This document shows, one piece after another, positions 26,401 to 35,006 of a DNA stretch of 64,000 nt (within the stretch, counting starts at the first letter, position 1; each line of letters starts with the position of its first letter). This DNA comes from Anaerobium acetethylicum (GTDB taxonomy: Bacteria > Bacillota > Clostridia > Lachnospirales > Lachnospiraceae). The DNA is taken from positions 1 through 64,000 of the forward strand of contig NZ_FMKA01000011.1 in NCBI RefSeq assembly GCF_900096945.1. The letters are read 5' to 3'. The notes under the pieces were generated by a model, which saw only the letters and a list, made by a program, of their open reading frames with translations, did not search any database and was not told the DNA's origin. The translations under genes and the position numbers were made by a program.

Positions 26401-28867
26401 TCATTGTTGATGATTTGCTTAACGTAGTCGTGATAGGTGCATTTGCTGCATCTTCCGCTGCCGCAGCCTCTGCCGCAGCCTTATTGACTGTAATTTCCCT
26501 GCATGCAATCCATACATTGCTGGTCGCAGTAGTTGCAATCAGTCTGATGCCTTTTATGTCAAGGTCAAGTCCTGTCACCGTAATAATGTCCTGGGTGTCC
26601 CCATAGACAGTGGCAGATAAATCCACCCATGTTTTCCCATCAGCAGTGTACTGGATTTTTGCATTCTGGAAGGTGTCATTCGGATTTGCATCAGTACCCA
26701 TTCTGAATTCGACGTCTGACATATGTACGGTCTTGTTATAGATGATACCTACATAATCGCCTGCAACCGATGAGGAAGGGTTCTTCCAGATCGCTGCTGT
26801 CGATTTGTTCCCGTCAGTTATATTGCTTACATCCCCGGTTGGGGTGTCTGTCCTGCTTGTGATCACTGTGGTGAAAACGGTATCCGTTCCTATGACGGCC
26901 GAAACTTCTGCTGCCAGCGCTGTCTTGAGAGCTGCTGCAAAAGGAATGAGCCTTTTTGAACCAGGAGCTGCCTTTTTTGTTCCATTGATTATTACCCTGT
27001 CGTAATTTTTACTCTGTTCAAAGAGAGAAGATGCCTGGGAGTAGCTTGACCATACAGCATTGTTATCTTCCTTTTCAAGCGCGATTGCTGTTTTGATGAA
27101 ACCGATATTTGCATCTGCTAAATCCTTTAATGAATTTGTAAATGGCAGAAGTTCGTCTTTCAGTGCTTCATTTTTTGATTTTGCCTGGAAGCCGTCACAT
27201 GCTTCTGTGATCATCTCAAATTCGCTAATAAGCGCTTCGCCTTTTGCAAGGATGCTTTCGCCCGCATCCAGAGAAGCCCTGAACGCATCAAGCTGGGCCT
27301 TCAGGTCCTCTGACTCTCCAAGGTTGAGTCCGTGTCCGTTCGGACTTGGATCCGACATATGCTTTGCAAGTGTGTGGAGTTCATCGCCTGCATCCGCATC
27401 AACATAATCAAAACATGCGCTCCAGCTCCTGTCGTCGTCGAAATCATCTGTATTCCATGCGTAGTCCGCTACCTGGAAGATGGCTACCTTTGAAGCTTCA
27501 GCATCCTGCATCGGATTGGTAACAACTCCGGCAAGGTTCTTAACTCCAGGATTCAGCACTTCTGCTTTACCCATAAGGATTCTGGCCATATTGATATCGT
27601 TTACAGGCCAGTTGAGCCAGAATAAAGGATCTCTTCTGACTTCACCTGCTGCTGCAAGTGCAGATGAAAGGTTTCTTGTCTTGAAGTTGTTTACAGTCCC
27701 CTGGGTAACATGGCCGCAAACGCTGTCGCCTGTCCAGAAAATGTGGATGTTTTCATCAAAGCCTAATTCGTAGACATTCAATTCCTCACAGTCAGTCCAT
27801 GCATTGTTGTATCCTGCCGGACAGAAAACAAGGTCGTAAACGTCGCCCTTCGCTTCCACCCAGCTGTTGAGGGCGTTCATCAGTTTGATTACCGCCTCTT
27901 TATTAAGGGATCCGACATCATCGCCAAGAACGCCGAATTGGCGGATTCCCACGCTGTAAAGCTGTTCGAATTTCGCAATTACTTTAGCGATATTTCCGTC
28001 TACATCTGTCCAGCTTCCGCTGAATGGATGCACTGTCCATACGAAACGGCATTTGCTTGCAACGCCTACCCGGGCCATTTCTGCGATTGCTTCCAGGTTC
28101 TCTGCCGGATAGAGCTCTGCCCACCTGCTCTTGTGATAAGGGTCATCCTTCGGTGCAAAAACGTAGGATGTCATCTTGAAATCGCCGCCAAATTCCATCA
28201 GGGACATACGGTCCTCGTTGCTCCATGGAATGCCGTAGTAGCCTTCGATGAATCCCCTGATTGCCGTGTCTGCATAATCATCAATCCTGAAATTGCGGAT
28301 CGTCCTGCTTTCCATCTGCGTAAAAATATGCTTTAAAGAAACAAGGCCATAAAAAGCCGCATCCGTTGTATTGCCGAGAATTGCGATTGTTCCTTTGTCT
28401 GCTGACAGAATATAGGAATCTATCTTATCGAAGAATGTCTCTTCATGGACGATCTTGCCTGTAAAATAGGAATCTGCATACCCTCCCGAACCATTAATTC
28501 CAACAAGGATGTTTGTTGTTCCTGCCACAACTGCGCTGCTTTCAGTATAGGTGATGCCTTTTGATGCAAGCACCTCTTTCAGCTTTTCCTTAGTCGGATC
28601 GTCAATTCCGTCTTCAAAAACAACGTTGGCCTGAGGCGTAATCACAAAGGTCCCGTCGTTATATACCGTGTTCTGTGGTTTCGGATAAATCTGGTATTCC
28701 TGCATCGCCGCTGCTGCAATTCCCGAAACTGCAGCTCCTGCTGTTTCCGTCGACGCCTCAGACGCCGCTTCTTCAGCATTTACCTCTAATGGTGCGAATC
28801 CGCTGAATCCGCTTACCATCAGGGTTAGTGCCAAGAATAAACTTAGTGCTCTTTTGATTGTTTTCAT
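23456..28867 (-). CDS. Secreted GH84 beta-N-acetylglucosaminidase, multidomain
   Basis: This 1803-residue exported enzyme has a signal peptide (1-32, cleavage near VNAEE), a GH20b-like domain (about 58-190), and a GH84 catalytic domain (about 200-500) opening RGFIEGYYGIPWS. The adjacent aspartates D316-D317 in GVLGDDVG match the catalytic pair of Clostridium perfringens NagJ. Several F5/8-type (CBM32-like) sugar-binding domains follow (about 690-1240), then helical FIVAR-like repeats (about 1345-1560). Three DUF4214-like repeats close the protein (RLYRKVLGRTAEESEISYY and relatives). GH84 enzymes remove terminal GlcNAc from host glycans. There is no LPxTG anchor, so DUF4214 may mediate retention. 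The downstream products fit the nag genes at 32944-34936. Confidence 0.9.
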   Translation of the reverse strand: MKTIKRALSLFLALTLMVSGFSGFAPLEVNAEEAASEASTETAGAAVSGIAAAAMQEYQIYPKPQNTVYNDGTFVITPQANVVFEDGIDDPTKEKLKEVLASKGITYTESSAVVAGTTNILVGINGSGGYADSYFTGKIVHEETFFDKIDSYILSADKGTIAILGNTTDAAFYGLVSLKHIFTQMESRTIRNFRIDDYADTAIRGFIEGYYGIPWSNEDRMSLMEFGGDFKMTSYVFAPKDDPYHKSRWAELYPAENLEAIAEMARVGVASKCRFVWTVHPFSGSWTDVDGNIAKVIAKFEQLYSVGIRQFGVLGDDVGSLNKEAVIKLMNALNSWVEAKGDVYDLVFCPAGYNNAWTDCEELNVYELGFDENIHIFWTGDSVCGHVTQGTVNNFKTRNLSSALAAAGEVRRDPLFWLNWPVNDINMARILMGKAEVLNPGVKNLAGVVTNPMQDAEASKVAIFQVADYAWNTDDFDDDRSWSACFDYVDADAGDELHTLAKHMSDPSPNGHGLNLGESEDLKAQLDAFRASLDAGESILAKGEALISEFEMITEACDGFQAKSKNEALKDELLPFTNSLKDLADANIGFIKTAIALEKEDNNAVWSSYSQASSLFEQSKNYDRVIINGTKKAAPGSKRLIPFAAALKTALAAEVSAVIGTDTVFTTVITSRTDTPTGDVSNITDGNKSTAAIWKNPSSSVAGDYVGIIYNKTVHMSDVEFRMGTDANPNDTFQNAKIQYTADGKTWVDLSATVYGDTQDIITVTGLDLDIKGIRLIATTATSNVWIACREITVNKAAAEAAAAEDAANAPITTTLSKSSTMTVYSGLDANLTDGDDSTFVWYKTGVGSATADTALVGDYIALDLGRAVELGKIHFAVGGTSGSDHWTSYDFEYSTNNSTWTKYGNTISQAVTKLATDLDLSGTGITARYVRLVNKVQKGNWAQFSEFSVKSRVYDKVYTNVKAYAALTTTVEDSMTSIDAASGITLAQNEYIGIKLNRIKDLSSITTNVSLSGLTLETSRNEVEWTAVTDLNTLEDARYIRIINKTASTATFHITSFKVNSAEYAEKSMVSNTFGSVETPLNVFDNDRTTEAIYKNSQTAGYNIVYDLGRTIDLDTIKIVLNDSNVDFPRHAKLSVSSDKTNWTEVLTIGSQTEANPGEAANTDSIFDVMPDHEISYCVKEAAGISKAARYLKFEITRSKVGDNKWTRIREIEINNGAYIPSINNPTVVTDAELTNGYEKENLFDGDVSTMFSPATDAAGEAIYYLSEKTAGITQLTILQKATEISDAAVSIYVPEGNSFGWVEVGSLKQSINQFCTKDFSNVLAVKIKWAAGVKPGIYEIITTKDSMADVSKTALQEQLALAKAADISSWIPEDSRKLADAIEIAEAFAANEYIAQTAVDSAANSLADLLANHRTTGSLSDFAAAIAAKELDFADSSLYTAKSWKAFQEALNSGKAIAADKNQTQESLDEINAMIGAAAMALVYEMGSIEDLILLVEQLAPVRADSATYAVESKEVFDRAYDAAVQCIADNLVTSINPLQVREIKAAADAAKTSLVPSDPIKAFVERLYRKVLGRTAEESEISYYTTSLKAQEKTGADVGRGFVFSPEFTRQNLSNEEYVEVLYGTFMDRGSDAGGMEYWKNYLDNGVSRLFVFKGFVESPEYSAICSGYGIERGEVHTDKAMDINPNLTMYVNRLYAKALGREAEADGLNYYAEKILAGEVTPIQVAQNFIFSDEFRDKNLSDADYIKTLYRTFLGREFEQGGLDYYLEKIESGTSKEEILSGFAHSPEFTGIVESFGLK

Positions 28868-29034
28868 AACTTTCCCCCGTTTTGATATTGTTTAGTTGTC
28901 TGCATCTTTGGGTTTTTATGTGAAATTTTCACAATAATCAACCTTATAAACGCAATACTCTTTAGTTGAATTGTATCCCATGGGGTATTTAAATGCTTTG
29001 TACAATCAACCTTTTTTTTTACAGTATAGTATAG

Positions 29035-29401
29035 GGGACGTGATGCAAAACATGTTCATTCGCAGCGCGCTCTCGCTTAGATGAAGACGTAGTGGTACGT
29101 AAGGCCGCAAAGTACGCGGCCTAAGTACCAACGTCTTCATATCATAGGAAAGTTCGTCCTATGATATGAAAACCCTCCGGGGGATGTGCAGTCGGGCTTG
29201 TGGTATTTGATTGACTTTCGTCAATCAGCCCTCCGCACAGCAAAGTGTTTTCGCCTTCAAGTTTTAGGTTCATGGAGTTAAAACGGCGAAACCACTTTGT
29301 TCTAAAGCTGCTCATTGAATCATGTTTTGCATCACTGCGTGTTGGATGGCGAATGTGAAAAGTGACGAAAACGAACGTTACAAGAGGGGTTTTAGACTCG
29401 C
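29035..29401 (-). repeat. Repeat R2, copy 1 (large cassette)
   Basis: Inverted ends GTGATGCAAAACATG (29040-29054) and CATGTTTTGCATCAC (29321-29335) enclose several hairpins: GAAGACGT...ACGTCTTC around GGCCGC/GCGGCC, TTCATATCATAGGA/TCCTATGATATGAA, and TGATTGAC/GTCAATCA. Outside the right arm lies the shared flank running to 29401 (complement of TCTTGTAACGTTCG...TTCGCC). The 88-codon frame inside is repeat-derived. Together with 28868-29034 (the GH84 upstream region, with two ATCAACCTT repeats) it fills most of a 665-base gap. Confidence 0.75.
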
Positions 29402-29472
29402 AAAACAAAATACCTTTTGACTCTAATGCCAGTATATATCAATATGTTACAGGGAATTATTCCCGTACAGAC

Positions 29473-29523
29473 AGACAACAGCGGATGCCTCATCTGTTTT
29501 AGATAAGGTATCCGCTGCTGTTG
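29473..29523 (-). terminator. Hairpin after the HAD gene
   Basis: AGCGGATGCCT (29480-29490) pairs with AGGTATCCGCT (29506-29516), extended by ACAAC/GTTGT with a bulge. It lies 10 bases after the stop of the leftward HAD gene. The T-run is modest. Confidence 0.55.
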
Positions 29524-29532
29524 TGATACTTT

Positions 29533-30390
29533 TTATAAAGGCTTTTCTTCCGGTATCTGATCATCCGCATCCAGTACGAACTTTCTTACAGCCTTGGCGA
29601 CGCCTGCGTTTTCGTTGGTATCTGTTATGTAGTCGGCTTCGGCCTTGATGTCCTGGCTTCCGTTTCCCATTGCAATACCCAGGCCTGCAAACCGGATCAT
29701 GGAAATGTCATTTTCGTTGTCACCGATGCAGATGATCCTGCTTCTCTCGATTCCCAGATACCCGCCTAAAATGCGCACGGCCTCTGCTTTTGAGGTCCCT
29801 GCAAGCATGACCTCGAAATTGTTTGCGTTCGAGCTTACCACCTCAAAATCCTCATATCCCTTGAGCTCCATCTTCGCCATCCGCACCCTTTCGCAGACCG
29901 ACTTATCGCTGCAGTATGAGATGCTCTTGCAGATGTCATCCTGCTCAGCGGCAAGGATCTCTTCTTCCGAGGCATTCTCGATGATGATGATTTTCTTTTC
30001 ATCACTGAGTTCGGGATTCACTCTCCTGTACGGGTGTTCCTCCGGAACGGGTGTGTTGCTGATCAGCTTGTTCGCCCCCTTAAAGTGGAGCACGAGATCG
30101 TATTTTGCTGCGACCCTGTATATCCGCCTCATCTGCTCATGATTCAGGCATCTCTTATATTCCAGGTCCCCGTACCTGAAATAGGTTCCGTTCGTTCCTA
30201 TCACATGGACCCGCTTGTCAATCTTGTCGGCGAAATATCTGCCAAAATTGTAGGGGCGACCTGAAACCAGCGCTATCTCCACACCGCGTTCCAGTGCCTG
30301 CCTCAGGACTTTGATGTTTTCCTCCGGGATGGAAAACTCTTTGTTCAGAAGGGTTCCGTCCATGTCGATGCAGATTAATTTGTAAAACAT
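29533..30390 (-). CDS. Cof-type HAD-IIB phosphatase
   Basis: A 285-residue haloacid-dehalogenase hydrolase. Motif I is DMDGTLL near the N-terminus, motif II is in LVSGRPY, a lysine lies in GTSKAEAV, and motif IV is GDNENDISMI. A C2-type (Cof) cap sits between motifs II and III. These enzymes dephosphorylate sugar phosphates or flavin/pyridoxal phosphates, and the substrate cannot be told. ATG 30390 has GGAGGTGA before it; an in-frame upstream ATG lacks one. The gene lies inside a 2.2-kb segment bounded by inverted R2 copies. Confidence 0.88.
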   Translation of the reverse strand: MFYKLICIDMDGTLLNKEFSIPEENIKVLRQALERGVEIALVSGRPYNFGRYFADKIDKRVHVIGTNGTYFRYGDLEYKRCLNHEQMRRIYRVAAKYDLVLHFKGANKLISNTPVPEEHPYRRVNPELSDEKKIIIIENASEEEILAAEQDDICKSISYCSDKSVCERVRMAKMELKGYEDFEVVSSNANNFEVMLAGTSKAEAVRILGGYLGIERSRIICIGDNENDISMIRFAGLGIAMGNGSQDIKAEADYITDTNENAGVAKAVRKFVLDADDQIPEEKPL

Positions 30391-30605
30391 AATGTCACCT
30401 CCGGTTTGCAATAGTTCCATACAACTCAATTATACCAAAACCAGTTAATTCTTGCTATTTTTCTGATAGTTATTATTGAACTGTATTGCCTGCCATAACG
30501 CCATGACTCTCTGCTAGCGATTCATTCTAAACCTTACCAGACAAGATTTTCAATGATGTTCTGGAATTGCTGGGATTTTGTAAACGATATACTGGGTTTT
30601 TTTGG

Positions 30606-30634
30606 TGGACTACAGGTATCGTTTTTGCTATAAT
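30606..30634 (+). promoter_or_regulatory. Candidate promoter of the DUF3267 gene
   Basis: TGGACT (30606-30611) and a consensus TATAAT (30629-30634) are 17 bases apart, about 75 bases before the start codon. The -35 is only a partial match. Confidence 0.4.
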
Positions 30635-30710
30635 AAAACAGAAAAATCCGAAATTTTAAAACAGAAAAAATTTGTTTTTCTTTTCTATAAAAGAGAATGG
30701 AGTGTTGATC

Positions 30711-31358
30711 ATGGATAGTTATAAAGAAAAAGAAAATTGCAGAAAGTTATCCGAGGCAGAGAAAAAGCGTAAAGCAGAGTTTGAAGCGCTGTCTTCAAAA
30801 CTGGAGACCCAGGGATACAAGAAAAAAGATCTGACGGTTGGAATCATGTTTGCAAATATTATGACTTTTGTAATTGCTGCACCATTTATTGGACTCTTCA
30901 CCTTCTGGTTTCTTATGAAAAATCAGAACACTGGATTTTCACATAACTCAATCGGAAATCAAAATGTCTTTTTACTATTTATCGTGCTGATTTTCATCCA
31001 TGAACTGCTTCATGGTGCTGTCTGGGCTGCTTTTGCAAAAAATCACTGGAAATCCATTTCGTTTGGATTTATGATGAAATATCTTACACCTTATTGTACC
31101 TGCAAGGAGCCATTAAAGAAAAACGAATATATACTTGGTGGATTGATGCCAACTCTTTGTTTAGGAATATTACCAGCAATCATTTCGATCTATACCGGAT
31201 CCGATTTTATTTTTCACATGAGTATGATAATGATTCTATGTGGCGGTGGTGATATATTGATTGTCTTAAAGCTGATATTACATGAAAACCAGAATTCACA
31301 AAACACGATTTATATTGATCACCCCTATCAGGCAGGATTGGTGATGTTTGAACGCTAG
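30711..31358 (+). CDS. DUF3267 membrane protein with HExxH
   Basis: A 215-residue protein with a charged N-terminal helix (about 1-45), then four to five membrane segments. The second segment contains FIHELLHG, the metal-binding motif of DUF3267. A later GGLMPTL segment resembles the second site of membrane zinc proteases, though whether these proteins are active proteases is not established. ATG 30711 is chosen on the ATGGAG site and the natural N-terminus. Base use looks more AT-rich than its neighbours. The position between inverted repeats suggests acquisition. Confidence 0.75.
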   Translation: MDSYKEKENCRKLSEAEKKRKAEFEALSSKLETQGYKKKDLTVGIMFANIMTFVIAAPFIGLFTFWFLMKNQNTGFSHNSIGNQNVFLLFIVLIFIHELLHGAVWAAFAKNHWKSISFGFMMKYLTPYCTCKEPLKKNEYILGGLMPTLCLGILPAIISIYTGSDFIFHMSMIMILCGGGDILIVLKLILHENQNSQNTIYIDHPYQAGLVMFER

Positions 31359-31394
31359 CATCAAATAAAAACTGCTTTTTTACATTGACAAATC

Positions 31395-31508
31395 CATATT
31401 GCAGTACGGAGTGCTGATTGACGATAGCCGATCAACTCTCACAAGTCCGAATCCGCTTCCACGGAGAGCATTTTCATGTCATAGGAGACGCTCCTATGAC
31501 ATGAAAAA
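31395..31508. repeat. Repeat R2 inner module, detached
   Basis: TGCAGTACGGAGTGCTGATTGACGA and the following CACAAGTCCGA...GGAGAGCATTTTCATGTCATAGGA...TCCTATGACATGAAAA match an inner module of copy 1 (complement strand), with differences inside the hairpin arms that keep them complementary. Confidence 0.55.
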
Positions 31509-31550
31509 CCGGATATCACAGTTCATTCCTTGTGATATCCGGTTTTTTTT
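31504..31550 (+). terminator. Terminator downstream of the DUF3267 gene
   Basis: AAAAACCGGATATCAC with GTGATATCCGGTTTTTTTT forms a perfect stem followed by eight Ts. It is about 150 bases after the stop, beyond the R2 module. Confidence 0.8.
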
Positions 31551-31570
31551 GTTATTACTTATTAAGATTA

Positions 31571-31774
31571 GAATGTCTAAAGCCCTCTTGTAACGTTCGG
31601 CTTCGTCAATTTGCACCTTCGCCATCTGTTACACAGTGATACAAAACATGATTCAATGAGCAGCTTTATGAAGACGTTGGCACTTGGGCCGCGTATTCTG
31701 CGGCCCTATGTACCACTACGTCTTCATCTAAGCGAGAGCGCGCTGCGAATGAACATGTTTTGTATCACGTCCTC
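31571..31774 (+). repeat. Repeat R2, copy 2 (medium cassette)
   Basis: The flank TCTTGTAACGTTCGGCTTCG...TTGCACCTTCGCC leads to inverted ends GTGATACAAAACATG (31636-31650) and CATGTTTTGTATCAC (31754-31768). These enclose the GAAGACGT...ACGTCTTC hairpin. Relative to copy 1 it is in opposite orientation and both arms carry the compensating A/T pair. Its last bases form the end of the aldolase gene. With the module above it accounts for the gap 31359-31764. Confidence 0.75.
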
Positions 31775-32916
31775 TTATATCTCTCAATCATATCCTCAAG
31801 CGTCGCGCATTCTACAAGAGGCGCCTTTCCTACCGAACCGAATTCCACGATCAGCGTACCCAGCACTTCCTTAACGCCTTTTTCCATGCATTCCACCACT
31901 GCTGCCACATCGTCATCCGGGATGTTTCCGTACATGACTGTGTCCATGATCGGCGTGATGAACACTCTCGGGTCGAACTGGTTCTTCTTTTCTTCCAGAA
32001 TCTGATAAACCGCTCCGATCGAAGCGCTGTCGCGTTTTGACGGGTTGTATTTGAAGAATTCCCTTAAGTTTCTTGTAACTGCCATGCGGAGGTCGGTGTC
32101 CACGTTGATTTTTCCGATTCCGCAGTCGATCGCCTTTTTGAGCTCGCTTACTGCGATTCCGCCTGTGTTCTGGATGTCGCCGCCCAGGGCGTTGATCTCG
32201 TCAACGATATATTTCGGGACTGTGGAGGATCCGTGGGACACAAGGGCTCCGAAGACTCTTTCGTGCTTCATGCATTCCTTGATTGCGATTACAATTTCTT
32301 TTCTAAGCTTTACATCTTTTCCTTTTACCGCCCCGTGCATGGTTCCGTAGGAGATTGCCAGGCAGTCTGCCTGGGTCTTTTTGAAGAAGTCAACGGCGCT
32401 TAACGGATTCGTGTAGGTTGATGCGTCTGAGAATACGTGGTCTTCAACGCCTGCAAGAACGCCTAATTCACCCTCTACGGATACGCCCCTTGCATGGGCA
32501 TATTTTACCACTTCCCTTGTGAGCTCTACGTTCTCGTCATACGGAAGGGATGAGCCGTCGATCATGACAGAGGTGTAGCCGCCGTCAATTGCCGCTTTTA
32601 CGGATTCGAAGTCTTTTCCGTGGTCCAGATGGAGAACGATGGGGACAGGGGAGTTTTCACCGTACTTGCGGACAGCGTCTGCGATGTTTTTTGCGCCGGC
32701 CTTCTTATCTTCCAGAGTGGAATTGAAGAAGTCGGTCCTTCCGCCCATGAAGCCGTTTGCAAGGTCTGCTCCCTGGAGGATTGCTGCCGATCTGAACATT
32801 TCATGCACTTCTATGGCTGCCTTTACCTGGGCTACCGCATTTACATTGAACGCCCCCTGGGCGAACTGGTATTTTTCTGTTGCTTCTAATAATGGTCTTA
32901 AAGGTATTACTGGCAT
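31765..32916 (-). CDS. Class II fructose-bisphosphate aldolase-like protein
   Basis: A 383-residue class II (zinc-dependent) aldolase. Catalytic Asp and zinc His lie in VLHLDHGKD, a zinc Glu segment is EGELGVLAGVED, a second zinc His lies in AISYGTMHG, a third in LVSHGSS, and the phosphate-binding KINVDTDLRMA follows. It is longer than usual class IIB enzymes (about 285-310) because of insertions near 55-95 and at the C-terminus. Cleavage of a ketose-1,6-bisphosphate is likely, but fructose versus tagatose cannot be told. The final codons, including TGA, lie in the R2 repeat. It follows nagA by 27 bases. Confidence 0.85.
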   Translation of the reverse strand: MPVIPLRPLLEATEKYQFAQGAFNVNAVAQVKAAIEVHEMFRSAAILQGADLANGFMGGRTDFFNSTLEDKKAGAKNIADAVRKYGENSPVPIVLHLDHGKDFESVKAAIDGGYTSVMIDGSSLPYDENVELTREVVKYAHARGVSVEGELGVLAGVEDHVFSDASTYTNPLSAVDFFKKTQADCLAISYGTMHGAVKGKDVKLRKEIVIAIKECMKHERVFGALVSHGSSTVPKYIVDEINALGGDIQNTGGIAVSELKKAIDCGIGKINVDTDLRMAVTRNLREFFKYNPSKRDSASIGAVYQILEEKKNQFDPRVFITPIMDTVMYGNIPDDDVAAVVECMEKGVKEVLGTLIVEFGSVGKAPLVECATLEDMIERYKRT

Positions 32917-32943
32917 ATGATTGATTTCCTTTCGAAATGAATT

Positions 32944-34098
32944 TTATTTCTGTATCTGTTTTCCTTTTACGAATGTATCTTCCACGTCATTTTCCTCATT
33001 AAGGATGACCAGGTCCGCATATTTTCCCGCTTCGATGGAGCCTTTCCTGTCGAATACGCCGATGAGTTTTGCCGGGTTTTCCGTCAGGAGGAGCAGCGCT
33101 TTTTCAAGGGGAAGGCCAGTGAATTTCAGGATGTTCTTCAGTGCGGTCCCCGTCGTCAGGGTGCTGCCTGCCCGCGATCCGCCCACTGCAAGCTTTGCAT
33201 CGCCGTCGACTACCACGATGTCGTTCACGCCGAGCTTGTATTTTCCATCCGGAAGTCCCGTCGCCATAATGGAGTCTGTTACTGCCACCACTTTGTCGAT
33301 TCCCTTGACTTTGAGCAGAAGCCTGACGACTGCCGGATGCAGATGCCTTCCGTCACAGATCGCCTCGCAGTATATATCGGATTCAAGTACCGCCCCCATG
33401 ATTGCCGGGAAATGCTGGTGCATGAGCTTCATTGCATTGAAGGTATGGGTTGCTGTTGCCGCCCCGTTTTCGATTGCTTTCATTGCGGTGTCATAGTCCG
33501 CTCCCGAATGGCCGATTCCAACTGTCATCCCGAGTTCCTTCATGTTACCGATGCTTTCCGTGACGCCTTCGACTTCCGGGGATACGGTGATGTATCTGAT
33601 GGCACCGTCCGCTGCCTCCTGGTATTCCCTGAGCAGTTCCATATCCGGCCGGTTCATCAGCAGATGCTCAGGCATTGCGCCCTTATATTCCGCTGCGAGG
33701 AAAGGGCCTTCCAGATGGATGCCCATCAGATCCGCTCCATTGCTTTCCATTTTCTGATGCTCCCTGAACTGTCCGATGCACCACAGGGTCTGTTCCCGCG
33801 TGTCCGTAAGGACGGAGCACAGCCAGGAGGTGGTTCCCTGGGTTGCAAAGAAATGGCTGATTTTCTCAAGATCTTCTGCCGTTGCCGCGTTTACGTCCAC
33901 ATTTACCGCTCCATGAGTGTGCAGGTCGATAAATCCAGGCACTACCGTTTTTCCTGTTGCATCGTAAACGGCTGCACCTTCAGGTGCCTGATCTTCTGAT
34001 GAAATTCCAGTTATGATTCCATCGCTTACTGTAATATTGGTCTTTTCAAACCCCCCGTTTAAAAAAACGTTCCCATTCTTTATATATAAGCTGTTCAT
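32944..34098 (-). CDS. nagA: N-acetylglucosamine-6-phosphate deacetylase
   Basis: A 384-residue amidohydrolase. The metal-site DLHTHG follows PGFID, the GIHLEGPF segment is typical of NagA, histidines lie in GHSGADYDTA and ATHTFNAM, and the catalytic aspartate is in AVTDSIMATG. It turns GlcNAc-6-phosphate into glucosamine-6-phosphate and acetate in the cytoplasm. AGGAGG precedes ATG 34098. It follows nagB with a 16-base gap and precedes the aldolase, so the three form one operon. Confidence 0.94.
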   Translation of the reverse strand: MNSLYIKNGNVFLNGGFEKTNITVSDGIITGISSEDQAPEGAAVYDATGKTVVPGFIDLHTHGAVNVDVNAATAEDLEKISHFFATQGTTSWLCSVLTDTREQTLWCIGQFREHQKMESNGADLMGIHLEGPFLAAEYKGAMPEHLLMNRPDMELLREYQEAADGAIRYITVSPEVEGVTESIGNMKELGMTVGIGHSGADYDTAMKAIENGAATATHTFNAMKLMHQHFPAIMGAVLESDIYCEAICDGRHLHPAVVRLLLKVKGIDKVVAVTDSIMATGLPDGKYKLGVNDIVVVDGDAKLAVGGSRAGSTLTTGTALKNILKFTGLPLEKALLLLTENPAKLIGVFDRKGSIEAGKYADLVILNEENDVEDTFVKGKQIQK

Positions 34099-34114
34099 GC
34101 CAGTCCTCCTATGA

Positions 34115-34936
34115 CTATCCTTCTAAGTTTGCCACAAAATCCGAAAATCTGATGCTGATATCCTGATGTCCCTGCAGCAGGGTCACTGGAAAATGTGCCG
34201 CTTTTTCTCCGTGTGCCGCATGGCGTACGACTGCACGGTGCCAGTCCCTGAAGCATCCGAGCCTGATTTTCCTTGCACTGCTGATTTCATGCATGCCGAT
34301 CGTCACGCAATAGCGGGGCATGTCGTCAAGCGCTCCGTTCAGGTCTCCGATGGAATTGACAGCGCGGGTCTCCTTTGCGATATCGAGAACCCTTGTCTTG
34401 AGCTGAAGAAACTCCTCCGGTGACAGCTCATCCTGTGGTTCATTGAACGCCACGTGGCCGTTGATTCCGATTCCCCCGAATGCAATGTCAACTCCGCCCA
34501 GCTTTTCTATGAGGGCAGGGATATGTCCGATATTCTCAGGATCCGGGAATACCCGCTGTTCTTCCGGCATCACAAGTTCCGGTTTGATCTTTGTGTAGAC
34601 ATTGCGGTCCATGAAGCCCCTGAAGCTTAATTTATGCTCTTTTGCAATCCACTGCTTATTGTCGTCCAGATATTCGTCCATGTTGATGAACCATACCTGT
34701 TTCAGGCTGAGATTCTTCTGGTTCACCATGTCCACAAAATAAGGGTAGTGGCCGACCGGACCCACCGGACAGATGAATACCGTTGTCTCACCAAGTGCAT
34801 TCTTTCTTTCTATCTCCTGCACCATTTCCTCCGCCAGTGATCTGAAAATGGTCGGATTGTCTTCCATTACCATAAGCGGAATCTTAGGTGCGTTTAAAAG
34901 CTCTTGTTTGCTGTACGAATAATATTTGTGTTCCAT
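34115..34936 (-). CDS. nagB: Glucosamine-6-phosphate deaminase-like protein
   Basis: A 273-residue NagB/RpiA/SOL-fold protein with the GGIGINGHVAFNEP loop of glucosamine-6-phosphate deaminases and the VWFINMDEYL segment holding the catalytic Asp. It is divergent from short NagB in its N-terminus (YYSYSKQELLNAPKIPLMV), so an alternative amino-sugar phosphate is possible. Glucosamine-6-P would go to fructose-6-P and ammonia. ATG 34936 is preferred over a GTG at 34954. Its leader shares CAAGAAAGTGAGGAAA with larA. Confidence 0.85.
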   Translation of the reverse strand: MEHKYYSYSKQELLNAPKIPLMVMEDNPTIFRSLAEEMVQEIERKNALGETTVFICPVGPVGHYPYFVDMVNQKNLSLKQVWFINMDEYLDDNKQWIAKEHKLSFRGFMDRNVYTKIKPELVMPEEQRVFPDPENIGHIPALIEKLGGVDIAFGGIGINGHVAFNEPQDELSPEEFLQLKTRVLDIAKETRAVNSIGDLNGALDDMPRYCVTIGMHEISSARKIRLGCFRDWHRAVVRHAAHGEKAAHFPVTLLQGHQDISIRFSDFVANLEG

Positions 34937-35006
34937 CGTGATTCTTTTCCTCACTTTCTTGTCCCATTGCAGCTATAGCCGGCAACCCGGCATTCCATGC
35001 AACTTT

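Noticed and set aside
29142-29408. 88-codon frame (MFCESKTPLVTF...)
   Set aside because: It is entirely inside repeat R2 copy 1, and the hairpins explain the sequence.
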